Of a stretch of DNA of 64,000 bases, positions 46,738 to 55,270 are shown piece by piece. The position numbers were made by a program, and so were the translations under genes. The notes under the pieces are model-generated. The model was given only the letters and a program-made list of their open reading frames with translations. It was not told the origin of the DNA and made no database searches. Numbering within the stretch: position 1 is the first letter of the stretch; each line of letters opens with the position of its first letter. The stretch is from positions 1,178,001 through 1,242,000 of the forward strand of contig JACYUQ010000002.1 in assembly GCA_014841835.1 (NCBI GenBank), given 5' to 3'. Source of the DNA: Oxalobacteraceae sp. CFBP 13730 (GTDB lineage: Bacteria > Pseudomonadota > Gammaproteobacteria > Burkholderiales > Burkholderiaceae_D).

Positions 46738-47952
46738 GTGAACCCCCACCTCGACAAACTCCATCCCTATCCGTTCGAAAAATTGCGCCAGTTGTTTACC
46801 GGCGTGACCCCGAACCCGGATTACTCGCCCATCAGTCTTGGCATTGGCGAGCCGAAGCATCCGACGCCCGCGTTCATCGAGAAAGCGCTGATGCATGCGG
46901 TATCGGGCCTGGCCAGCTATCCGAGCACGATCGGCAGCGAGCCCTTGCGCACCGCGATCACCGGCTGGCTCGAACGGCGCTACGGCTTGCCGGCGCTCGA
47001 CGCAACCGCGATGGTGCTGCCGGTGAACGGCTCGCGCGAGGCGCTGTTTGCCATCGCGCAGTGCACGATCGACGCGTCCAAGCCCGATGCGCTGGTGGTG
47101 TGCCCGAACCCGTTCTACCAGATCTACGAAGGCGCGGCCTACCTGGCCGGCGCCGCGCCGTGGTTCGTCAATTCGGAACCGGGCCGCAATTTCGCGCCCG
47201 ATTACGCCAGCGTGCCAGATGATGTCTGGCCGCGCGTGCAGCTGATGTATGTCTGCTCGCCCGGCAACCCGACCGGCGCCACGCTCACGCTGGACGACTG
47301 GCGCGAGCTGTTCGCGCTGTCGGACCGCTGGGGCTTTTTGATCGCGGCGGACGAATGCTATTCCGAGATCTACACGGGCAGCACGCCGCCACTGGGCGCG
47401 CTCGAAGCGGCGCACCTGCTGGGCCGCAGCAGCGGCGAGCAGCCTTACCGCAACCTGATCGTGTTCTCGAGCCTGTCGAAGCGCTCGAACGTGCCGGGCA
47501 TGCGCTCGGGCTTCGTGGCGGGCGATCCGGTGGCGATGAAACGCTTCCTGCTGTACCGCACCTATTGCGGCGGCGCGATGTCGCCACCGGTGCAGGCGGC
47601 GTCGATCGCGGCCTGGAACGACGAGCAGCACGTGCAGGACAACCGCACGCTGTACAAAGAGAAATTCAATCTCATCACGCCGCTGCTCAAGCAGGTGATG
47701 GACGTCGAACTGCCCGACGCCGGCTTCTATCTGTGGGCCGACGTGCGCCGCACCGGCCTGTCGGACGTCGAGTTCGCACGGCGCCTGTACGCCGACTATA
47801 ATGTCACGGTCCTTCCGGGCAGCTACCTGGCGCGCGATGCGCACGGGCAGAACCCGGGCCAGGACCGCATCCGCATGGCCCTCGTGGCCAGCGTCGACGA
47901 AGGACTGGAAGCGGCCAACCGCATCGTCCAGTTCTGCCAGGGCCTCGCCTGA
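46738..47952 (+). CDS. dapC: Succinyldiaminopimelate transaminase
   Basis: 404 aa, fold-type I PLP aminotransferase. SLGIGEPKHPTP, NGSREALFAIAQ, CSPGNPTGA, DECYSEIYTG, PLP lysine in SSLSKRSNVPGMRSGF, C-terminal DRIRMALV. It makes N-succinyl-L,L-DAP in lysine and peptidoglycan synthesis. GTG start chosen from the promoter position. First gene of the dap cluster. Confidence 0.94.
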   Translation: MNPHLDKLHPYPFEKLRQLFTGVTPNPDYSPISLGIGEPKHPTPAFIEKALMHAVSGLASYPSTIGSEPLRTAITGWLERRYGLPALDATAMVLPVNGSREALFAIAQCTIDASKPDALVVCPNPFYQIYEGAAYLAGAAPWFVNSEPGRNFAPDYASVPDDVWPRVQLMYVCSPGNPTGATLTLDDWRELFALSDRWGFLIAADECYSEIYTGSTPPLGALEAAHLLGRSSGEQPYRNLIVFSSLSKRSNVPGMRSGFVAGDPVAMKRFLLYRTYCGGAMSPPVQAASIAAWNDEQHVQDNRTLYKEKFNLITPLLKQVMDVELPDAGFYLWADVRRTGLSDVEFARRLYADYNVTVLPGSYLARDAHGQNPGQDRIRMALVASVDEGLEAANRIVQFCQGLA

Positions 47953-47994
47953 CGCCTCTGCACCCTTGAACTCATTCCAACCAAGACCAGCACC

Positions 47995-48819
47995 ATGACC
48001 CAACAACTCCAGAACATCATCGACACCGCCTGGGAACAGCGCGCCGACATCAGCCCGAACAGCGCCAGCGCCGAACTGCGCGATGCAGTCGCCCACGTGC
48101 TCGCGGGCCTCGACGACGGCAGCCTGCGCGTCGCGCAGAAGGACACCGGCACCTGGGTCGTGAACCAGTGGATCAAGAAAGCCGTGCTGCTGTCGTTCCG
48201 CCTCGAGAACAACGTGCCGGTCGCCTCGGGCGACATCCAGTTCTACGACAAGGTCCCGACCAAGTTCGCCGACTACACGCCAGAAGACTTCGCACGCGGC
48301 GGTTTCCGCGTGGTGCCGCCGGCCGTCGCACGTCGCGGTAGCTTCATCGGCAAGAACGTGGTCCTGATGCCGTCATACGTCAACATCGGCGCCTACGTCG
48401 ATGAAGGCACGATGGTCGATACCTGGGCCACGGTCGGTTCGTGCGCGCAGATCGGCAAGAACGTCCACCTGTCGGGCGGCGTGGGCATCGGCGGCGTGCT
48501 CGAGCCGATGCAGGCCAACCCGACCATCATCGAAGACAACTGCTTCATCGGCGCGCGTTCCGAGATCGTCGAAGGCGTCATTGTCGAAGAGAATTCGGTG
48601 ATCTCGATGGGCGTGTACATCGGCCAGTCGACCAAGATCTATGACCGCGCCACGGGCGAAGTGTCCTACGGCCGCGTGCCATCGGGTTCGGTCGTCGTGT
48701 CGGGCAGCCTGCCGTCCGCCGACGGCAAGTACAGCCTGTATTGCGCCGTCATCGTCAAGCGCGTCGATGCACAGACGCGCTCGAAGACGGCCATCAACGA
48801 TCTGCTGCGCGGCGACTGA
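47995..48819 (+). CDS. dapD: Tetrahydrodipicolinate N-succinyltransferase
   Basis: 274 aa. Left-handed beta-helix built from hexapeptide repeats ([39 protein letters not shown]). Adds succinyl to tetrahydrodipicolinate, the step before DapC. 42 bases after dapC. Confidence 0.97.
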   Translation: MTQQLQNIIDTAWEQRADISPNSASAELRDAVAHVLAGLDDGSLRVAQKDTGTWVVNQWIKKAVLLSFRLENNVPVASGDIQFYDKVPTKFADYTPEDFARGGFRVVPPAVARRGSFIGKNVVLMPSYVNIGAYVDEGTMVDTWATVGSCAQIGKNVHLSGGVGIGGVLEPMQANPTIIEDNCFIGARSEIVEGVIVEENSVISMGVYIGQSTKIYDRATGEVSYGRVPSGSVVVSGSLPSADGKYSLYCAVIVKRVDAQTRSKTAINDLLRGD

Positions 48820-48839
48820 TTGCGCACGTAGTCAGTACG

Positions 48840-48886
48840 GCCGGTTGAACGGGGCGGCATGCCTGCCCTCTTCAACCGGCTCTTGT
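48840..48886 (+). terminator. Hairpin after dapD
   Basis: Perfect 10-bp stem GCCGGTTGAA/TTCAACCGGC (48840-48849 with 48871-48880) with an inner GGGC/GCCC, followed by TCTTGT. May separate dapCD from pilU. Confidence 0.5.
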
Positions 48887-48914
48887 AACTCCCCCGATTG
48901 ACGGAGACGATGCG

Positions 48915-50060
48915 ATGGCCATGGACCGCCTGTTCCAGCTGATGAAAGAGAAGAACGCGTCCGACATGTTCTTCGCCGTGAACTCCCCGGTGCATATCAA
49001 GATCAACGGCGCGCTCATCCCCATCAACCAGCATCGCCTCGAACCCGAGAACATCCTGTCGCTGCTGTCCGAGATCGCGACGCCAGAACAGATCGACGAA
49101 CTCCAGCGTGACAACGAATTGAACATGGGCGTGTCAGTCGCGAACGTGGGCCGGTTTCGCCTGTCGGCGTTTCGCCAGCGCGGCTCGATCTCGGCCGTGT
49201 TCCGCTACATCCCCGCGACCATTCCACCGCTGGCCGAGCTGGGTCTGCCGGCCGTACTGGCAGAACTGATCATGGAAAAGCGCGGCCTGATGCTGGTCGT
49301 GGGCGCTACGGGCTCCGGCAAGTCGACCACCATCGCATCGATGCTCGATCATCGCAACGACCTGCGCACCGGGCATATCCTGACGCTGGAAGACCCGATC
49401 GAATATCTCTTCAAGAACAAGAAATCGATCGTCAACCAGCGCGAGATCGGCAGCGACACGCACGACTTCGGCATCGCACTGAAGAACTCGATGCGCCAGG
49501 CGCCCGACTGCATCCTGATCGGCGAAATCCGCGACCGCGAAACGATGCAGGCGGCGCTGGCGTACGCGCAGTCCGGCCACCTGGTGCTGGCCACGCTGCA
49601 CGCCAACAACAGCTACAACGCACTCAACCGCATCATCAGCTTCTACCCGCTCGAAAACCGCAACGCACTGCTGCAGGACCTGGCCTCGAGCATCAAGGCC
49701 ATCGTGTCGCAGCGGCTCGTGAAAGCCGCTGCCGGTGGCGCGCGCCGCGCGGCAGTTGAAGTCATGCTGAACACCCGCTACATCGCCGACCTGATCGAAC
49801 AGGGCGAAATCAGCCAGATCAAGGAAGCGATGGACAAGAGCCTGTCGGCCGGTTCGCAATCGTTCGAAGGCGCGCTGTTCCACCTGATCAAGGAAGGCCA
49901 CGTGACGCAGGACGAAGGCCTGGCCAACGCCGACTCGGCCACCAACCTGCTCTGGCTGCTCAACAACGGGCCCGATAGCCAGATCCAGCAGCAACTGGAC
50001 GACAAGCCCAGCGAGCCCAAGGGCGGCGCGTCGTTCACCGAGTTCACGCTCAATTCCTGA
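48915..50060 (+). CDS. pilU: Type IV pilus retraction ATPase PilU
   Basis: 381 aa. PAS-like N-terminal domain (KEKNASDMFFAVNSPVHIKI), Walker A GATGSGKSTT near residue 130, Asp box TLEDPIEYLF, Walker B APDCILIGEIRD, His box HLVLATLHANNS. Length and the N-terminal MDRLFQLMKEKNASD fit PilU better than PilT. It works with PilT in pilus retraction (twitching). No pilT adjacent; its place between dapD and dapE is likely historical. Confidence 0.9.
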   Translation: MAMDRLFQLMKEKNASDMFFAVNSPVHIKINGALIPINQHRLEPENILSLLSEIATPEQIDELQRDNELNMGVSVANVGRFRLSAFRQRGSISAVFRYIPATIPPLAELGLPAVLAELIMEKRGLMLVVGATGSGKSTTIASMLDHRNDLRTGHILTLEDPIEYLFKNKKSIVNQREIGSDTHDFGIALKNSMRQAPDCILIGEIRDRETMQAALAYAQSGHLVLATLHANNSYNALNRIISFYPLENRNALLQDLASSIKAIVSQRLVKAAAGGARRAAVEVMLNTRYIADLIEQGEISQIKEAMDKSLSAGSQSFEGALFHLIKEGHVTQDEGLANADSATNLLWLLNNGPDSQIQQQLDDKPSEPKGGASFTEFTLNS

Positions 50061-50066
50061 TCTTCC

Positions 50067-50089
50067 AGGGCGGCGCTGCCGCCCTCTTT
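50067..50089 (+). terminator. Hairpin after pilU
   Basis: Stem AGGGCGGC/GCCGCCCT with loop GCT, followed by CTTTC. Confidence 0.45.
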
Positions 50090-50101
50090 CCCGCATATCT
50101 C

Positions 50102-50461
50102 ATGACGACTACCCTCTACGGCATCCCCAATTGCGACACCGTCAAGAAAGCCCGCACCTGGCTGCAAGACCACGGCATCGACTTCACCTTCCACGACTTC
50201 AAGAAGCAAGGGCTCACGCCTGAACTGGTGAAGGGCTGGCTGCAAGACCTCGACTGGACCACGCTGGTCAACCGCAAGGGCACCACCTGGCGCAACTTAC
50301 CGGACGAACGCAAGGCGGCCATTGTCGATGCCGACAGCGCCATGGCGCTGATGCTCGAGAACCCGTCGGTCATCAAGCGCCCGGTCGTGCAAGGCGCCGG
50401 CTTGGTGACGGTCGGTTTTTCGCCGGCTGCATTTGAAGAGAAGTTTGGGGCGGCGCCATGA
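50102..50461 (+). CDS. yffB: ArsC family reductase YffB
   Basis: 119 aa thioredoxin-like ArsC/Spx fold. The single active-site Cys is C11 ([16 protein letters not shown]), with RGTTWRNL and IKRPVV further on. It is close to E. coli YffB, also encoded just upstream of dapE. Substrate unknown; probably glutathione-dependent. The stop overlaps the dapE start (ATGA). Confidence 0.9.
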   Translation: MTTTLYGIPNCDTVKKARTWLQDHGIDFTFHDFKKQGLTPELVKGWLQDLDWTTLVNRKGTTWRNLPDERKAAIVDADSAMALMLENPSVIKRPVVQGAGLVTVGFSPAAFEEKFGAAP

Positions 50462-51594
50462 GGCCATCACGCACCCTGCTGCTCACCGAAGAGCTGATCG
50501 CGCTCGACTCGATCACGCCCCAGGACAAGGGTTGCCAGCAGCGTCTGATCGAGCTGCTGGCGCCGCTGGGCTTCGTGTGCGAGACGATCGTCTCGAACGG
50601 CGTGACCAATCTGTGGGCCCGCAAGGGCGAGAACGCGCCGCTGTTCGTGTTTGCCGGCCATACCGACGTGGTCCCGGCGGGTCCGCTGCACCAGTGGACC
50701 TCCGAGCCGTTCATGCCGACGCAGCGCGACGGCAAGCTGTACGGCCGCGGCGCATCCGACATGAAGACGTCGATCGCGGCAATGGTCGTCGCCTGCGAAG
50801 AGTTCGTTGCTGCCTATCCTGAGCACCGCGGCTCGATCGCGTTGTTGATCACGAGCGACGAAGAAGGCCCGGCGGTCGACGGCACCGCCATCGTCTGCGA
50901 CCTGCTCGAAGAACGGGGCGTCGCGCCCGACTATTGCCTGGTGGGCGAGCCGACCTCGAACCACGTGCTGGGCGACACGATCAAGAATGGCCGGCGCGGT
51001 TCGCTGTCGGGCCACCTGACGGTCAAGGGCATTCAGGGCCACATCGCCTACCCACAACTGGCGCGCAACCCGATTCACCAGATGGCGCCGGCACTGGCCG
51101 AACTGACGCTGGAAGTGTGGGACGAAGGCAACGAGTACTACGCGCCCACCAGCTGGCAGGTGTCGAACATCGCCGCCGGCACCGGCGCCAACAACGTTAT
51201 CCCGGGCAGCGTGAGTCTGGACTTCAATTTCCGCTTCTCGACCGCCAGCACGGCCGAAGGCCTGCAGGCGCGCGTGCATGCGATCCTCGACCGCCATGGC
51301 CTGGACTACGATCTCGACTGGACCTTGTCGGGGCTGCCGTTCCTGACCGAGAAAGGCACGCTGTCGGACGCCGTCTGCACCGCAATCAGCGACGAACTGG
51401 GCGTCCACACCGAATTATCGACCTCGGGCGGGACCTCGGATGGCCGCTTCATCGCCCGCATCTGTCCTCAGGTGATAGAATTCGGCCCACCGAACGCCAG
51501 CATTCACAAAATCGACGAGCACATCGAACTGCGCTACATCGATCCCCTGAAGAATATCTATCGCCGTACGCTCCAGCGCCTGCTGGCCGCTTGA
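50458..51594 (+). CDS. dapE: Succinyl-diaminopimelate desuccinylase
   Basis: 378 aa, M20 di-zinc peptidase fold. Metal ligands in [37 protein letters not shown] and the late His of ASIHKIDEH. It releases L,L-DAP. Dimerisation domain with [14 protein letters not shown]. Translationally coupled to yffB. Confidence 0.97.
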   Translation: MRPSRTLLLTEELIALDSITPQDKGCQQRLIELLAPLGFVCETIVSNGVTNLWARKGENAPLFVFAGHTDVVPAGPLHQWTSEPFMPTQRDGKLYGRGASDMKTSIAAMVVACEEFVAAYPEHRGSIALLITSDEEGPAVDGTAIVCDLLEERGVAPDYCLVGEPTSNHVLGDTIKNGRRGSLSGHLTVKGIQGHIAYPQLARNPIHQMAPALAELTLEVWDEGNEYYAPTSWQVSNIAAGTGANNVIPGSVSLDFNFRFSTASTAEGLQARVHAILDRHGLDYDLDWTLSGLPFLTEKGTLSDAVCTAISDELGVHTELSTSGGTSDGRFIARICPQVIEFGPPNASIHKIDEHIELRYIDPLKNIYRRTLQRLLAA

Positions 51595-51619
51595 AGCATT
51601 ACAACCCATCATCCAGGCC

Positions 51620-52510
51620 ATGACCACCACCTCATTCTCCACGCCGCGCGACCTGCTGCGCTATGCGATCACCCGTTTCAACGGTGCCAAGCTGTTCTTC
51701 GGCCACGGCAGCGTCGAAGCGTTCGACGAAGCCGCCTACCTGATCCTGCACACCCTGAAGCTGCCGCTCGACCGCCTGGAGCCGTTCCTCGATGCCAAGC
51801 TGCTGGCCGACGAAGTGCTGCAGGTGCTGGCCGTGATCGAGCGCCGCGTGACCGAGCGCGTGCCGGCCGCCTACATCACCAAAGAAGCCTGGCTGGGCGA
51901 ATACCGCTTCTATGTCGACGAACGCGTGCTGGTGCCGCGCTCGTTCATCGCCGAGCTGATTCCGCAGCAGTTCAGCCCATGGCTGGTGGATCCGGATGGC
52001 GTGGAAAACGTGCTCGAGCTGTGCACCGGCAGCGGTTGCCTGGCGATCATGATGGCCGATACGTTTGCCAACGCGGTGGTCGATGCGATCGACATCTCGA
52101 AGGATGCGCTGGCCGTGGCCGAGACGAATATCCGCGAATACAAACTCGAAGGGCGCGTGAACCCGATCGAGTCCGACCTGTACGAGAACGTGCCGTTCAA
52201 GAAGTACGACCTGATCATCACCAACCCGCCGTACGTGAATGCCGAATCGATGCGCACGCTGCCGCAGGAATACATGGTCGAGCCGCAGATCGCGCTCGCC
52301 GGTGGTGAAGACGGCATGGACCTGGTGCGCAAGATCATCGCCGGCGCCGCCGAGCGCCTGACGCCGGAAGGCATCCTGGTGGTTGAAATCGGCAACGAGC
52401 GCGAGTACGCCGAAGCCGCATTCGGCCACCTGGGGCTGACCTGGCTGACCACCAGCATCGGCGACGACGCCGTGTTCCTGCTGACGGCCGAGCAGCTGCA
52501 AAACGCCTAA
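51620..52510 (+). CDS. prmB: 50S ribosomal protein L3 glutamine methyltransferase
   Basis: 296 aa. SAM site VLELCTGSGCLAIMMADT and the N5-glutamine methyltransferase motif TNPPYVNAE (N202). The N-terminal helical domain includes VPAAYITKEAWLGEYRFYV. It methylates a glutamine of L3. Confidence 0.96.
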   Translation: MTTTSFSTPRDLLRYAITRFNGAKLFFGHGSVEAFDEAAYLILHTLKLPLDRLEPFLDAKLLADEVLQVLAVIERRVTERVPAAYITKEAWLGEYRFYVDERVLVPRSFIAELIPQQFSPWLVDPDGVENVLELCTGSGCLAIMMADTFANAVVDAIDISKDALAVAETNIREYKLEGRVNPIESDLYENVPFKKYDLIITNPPYVNAESMRTLPQEYMVEPQIALAGGEDGMDLVRKIIAGAAERLTPEGILVVEIGNEREYAEAAFGHLGLTWLTTSIGDDAVFLLTAEQLQNA

Positions 52511-52532
52511 CAATACCCCTGGCAACATTGAT

Positions 52533-52657
52533 CGTAGGGTGGTCGGGGTCGCCGAGACGGCTATGCCGACCACGCGGTGATCGATACCAGCAAGATCATC
52601 CGGCACAAAACCGGAACCCATCACAATCACCGCGTGGACGGCACAGCCGTCCACCCA
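52533..52657. repeat. Composite inverted repeat between prmB and the ABC-F gene
   Basis: 26-base arms at 52556-52581 and 52626-52651 pair at 24 of 26 positions. The right arm holds its own hairpin (GGACGGC/GCCGTCC). The left starts with GTAGGGTGGTCGG and the right ends in CCACCC. The GTAGGGTGG...CGCGGTGAT pattern looks like a dispersed intergenic repeat of this bacterial group (from memory). Confidence 0.6.
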
Positions 52658-52674
52658 AAAAAGATAGCCACACC

Positions 52675-54648
52675 ATGATCCGTATCCAGAACGTCAGCCT
52701 GATGCGCGGCACCAAGCCGCTGCTCGTCGATGCCGACCTGACCCTCAACCCGGGCGACAAGATCGGCCTGATCGGCGCCAACGGCGCCGGCAAATCGAGC
52801 CTGTTCGGCATGCTGCGCAACGAGCTGCACCCGGACCAGGGCCAGATCGACTTCCCGGCCAAATGGCGTATGGCGTACGTGGCGCAAGAGACGCCAGCGC
52901 TGGACCGCGCGGCGCTCGATTACGCGATCGACGGCGACGTTGGCCTCCGCAAGCTCCAGGCCGAGCTGGAAGAACTGGAATCGCACCCGGACGTCGACGC
53001 CCACGGCATGCGTCTGGGCGAACTGCACGGCATGCTGGCCGATGCCGATGGCTACACGGTGCAGTCGCGCGGCGAACAGCTGCTGCTGGGCCTGGGCTTT
53101 TCCCTGGCGCAGATGAACCAGCCGGTCGCGAGCTTCTCGGGTGGCTGGCGCATGCGCCTGAACCTGGCGCAGGCGCTGATGTGCCCTTCTGACCTCTTGC
53201 TGCTCGATGAACCGACCAACCACCTGGATCTGGATGCGATCATCTGGCTCGAAGACTGGCTCAAGCGCTACACGGGCACCCTGATCATCATTTCCCACGA
53301 TCGCGACTTCCTCGATGAAGTCGTCAACGTGATCGTGCACATCGACGAGCGCAAGCTGAAGCGCTACACGGCCAACTACTCGGGCTTCGAGCGCCAGCGC
53401 GCCGCCCAGATGATCCTCGCCGCCGGCGCACTTGAGAAGCAGCAGCGCCAGCGCGCCCACCTCGAGTCGTTCGTCAACCGCTTCAAGGCGCAAGCCTCCA
53501 AGGCGCGCCAGGCCCAGAGCCGCATGAAGGCCCTGGCCAAAATGGAAGAGCTGGCGCCGCTGCGCGCTGCGGCCGAATTCTCGTTCGACTTCCGCGAGCC
53601 GCTGTCGGCCCCGAATCCGCTGCTGGTGCTGGACAAGGTCGATGCCGGCTACTTCCTGCTCGACGAGCATGGCGACAAGGTCGGCAAGAAAACCATCGTC
53701 AACCACATCGACTTTTCGCTGACCATCGGCCAGCGCATTGGCCTGTTGGGTGTGAACGGCGCCGGTAAATCGACGCTGATCAAGACCATCGCCGGCGAGC
53801 TGATGCCGCTGACGGGCGAAGCGACGATCGGCAAGGGCCTGTCGATCGGCTACTTCGCCCAGCACCAGGTCGAGATGCTGCGCCATGACGAGTCGCCCCT
53901 GTGGCACCTGGCCAAGATCGCGCCGACCGTGCGCGAGCAGGAACTGCGCAACTTCCTGGGCAGCTTCAACTTCCCGGGCGACATGGTAACCAGCTCGATC
54001 AAGCCGTTTTCTGGCGGCGAAAAGGCGCGTCTGGCGCTGGCCCTGATCGTCTGGCAGCGCCCGAACCTGTTGCTGCTCGATGAACCGACCAACCACCTGG
54101 ACCTGGAAACGCGCGAAGCGCTGACGATGGCGCTGGCGCAGTTCGAAGGCACGCTGATCGTCGTATCCCACGATCGCCACCTGCTGCGCGCGACGACCGA
54201 TGAATTCATCATCGTCGCCGACGGCCGCCTGCAACCGTTCGACGGCGACCTGGACGACTACAAGGACTGGCTGTTCAAGACCAAGCTGGGCAAAGGCACC
54301 GACATCCTGCCGCTGGCCAAGACCGCCGCGCCCGTCGCGCCGGTGCCAAGCGCCACGCCGGCCGAGCGCAAGGAACAGAAGCGCCTGGGCGCCGAAGAAC
54401 GCCAGCGCAACGCCGCGCAGCGCAAACCGATCGAAAGCAAGGTCAAGCGTCTGGATGAGCAGATGGCCAAGCTGCAGGCAAAGAAAGCCACGATCGATGC
54501 CGCCCTGCTCGACCCGACGATCTACGATGCGCAGAACAAGGATCGCCTCAAGACGCTGGTGGCCGACCAGGCGTTCGTGGCGCGGGATCTGGAAACGCTC
54601 GAGGTGGAGTGGTTGACGCTGCAGGAACAGCTGGAAGCGCTGGCGTAA
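52675..54648 (+). CDS. ABC-F family ATPase (YheS-like)
   Basis: 657 aa, two ABC domains in tandem and no membrane part. Walker A: GANGAGKSS and GVNGAGKST. Signatures: SFSGGWRMRLNLAQ and FSGGEKARLALAL. Walker B: LLLLDEPTNHLDLD twice. The linker between domains is helical (EKQQRQRAHLESFVNRFKAQ), and the C-terminus is a charged coiled coil after an Ala/Pro stretch (about 540-657). ABC-F proteins act on ribosomes. The chain resembles YheS more than Uup or EttA. Confidence 0.9.
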   Translation: MIRIQNVSLMRGTKPLLVDADLTLNPGDKIGLIGANGAGKSSLFGMLRNELHPDQGQIDFPAKWRMAYVAQETPALDRAALDYAIDGDVGLRKLQAELEELESHPDVDAHGMRLGELHGMLADADGYTVQSRGEQLLLGLGFSLAQMNQPVASFSGGWRMRLNLAQALMCPSDLLLLDEPTNHLDLDAIIWLEDWLKRYTGTLIIISHDRDFLDEVVNVIVHIDERKLKRYTANYSGFERQRAAQMILAAGALEKQQRQRAHLESFVNRFKAQASKARQAQSRMKALAKMEELAPLRAAAEFSFDFREPLSAPNPLLVLDKVDAGYFLLDEHGDKVGKKTIVNHIDFSLTIGQRIGLLGVNGAGKSTLIKTIAGELMPLTGEATIGKGLSIGYFAQHQVEMLRHDESPLWHLAKIAPTVREQELRNFLGSFNFPGDMVTSSIKPFSGGEKARLALALIVWQRPNLLLLDEPTNHLDLETREALTMALAQFEGTLIVVSHDRHLLRATTDEFIIVADGRLQPFDGDLDDYKDWLFKTKLGKGTDILPLAKTAAPVAPVPSATPAERKEQKRLGAEERQRNAAQRKPIESKVKRLDEQMAKLQAKKATIDAALLDPTIYDAQNKDRLKTLVADQAFVARDLETLEVEWLTLQEQLEALA

Positions 54649-54675
54649 GCCAGTAGGATAAGCAGTACGACGCCG

Positions 54676-55170
54676 TCAGGCGGCCCTGAGCGGCCGCCGC
54701 GGCGACAACGACACGAGGCCATCGATGTCGATCAACACCACGCACCGGCCGTCGATGCGGGCAATGCCGATCAGGTAACTGGCGCCGGCCTCGCCCGGGA
54801 CGGCCTGCACGGCTTCCGGGCGCACGTGCACGATGCCGGTCACCCCTTCCACCACCATTCCCACCAGGCCACTCGACAGGCGCAGGATGATCACGTCGGT
54901 ATCCGGGTGCACGATGCCCGCGCCTGCACCCGCACCCGCGCCTGCACCTTGAGTGGCGGTGGTGCGCATGTCGATCACCGGCAGGATCACGCCATGCGAC
55001 AACGCCACGCCGCCGATGATGTCGCCGTCTTCCGCGAAGCGCTCGAGGGATTTGAGCAATTTGAGTTCCTGCACCCGCGCGCAATCGAGTCCGTACTCCT
55101 GCCCATCGAGCATGAAGCTGAGGTAATCCGTTGGTGCGCCATACCGTGGCGCGCGCGCTGTGTTGTGCAT
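54676..55170 (-). CDS. CheW-like domain protein outside the che operon
   Basis: 164 aa, one CheW domain (DYLSFMLDGQEYGLDCARVQE; GGVALSHGVILPVIDMR; LIGIARIDGRCVVLIDIDGL). An inserted Gly-Ala dipeptide run (about residues 75-84) in the middle comes from a GC-rich microsatellite at 54918-54948. It may serve a receptor array other than the main one. It follows the FapA-family gene by 100 bases on the same strand. The ATG at 55170 is used; the frame upstream is the shadow of the fapA 3' end. Confidence 0.85.
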   Translation of the reverse strand: MHNTARAPRYGAPTDYLSFMLDGQEYGLDCARVQELKLLKSLERFAEDGDIIGGVALSHGVILPVIDMRTTATQGAGAGAGAGAGIVHPDTDVIILRLSSGLVGMVVEGVTGIVHVRPEAVQAVPGEAGASYLIGIARIDGRCVVLIDIDGLVSLSPRRPLRAA

Positions 55171-55270
55171 GGTGGATCCTCGATCAGTCCGACCACCATC
55201 GTAAGCCTGCCGGTCACGGTGATGTTGACTGCAATCAATTCGCACCACCCGCCCCTGCGGATGCGCTGGC

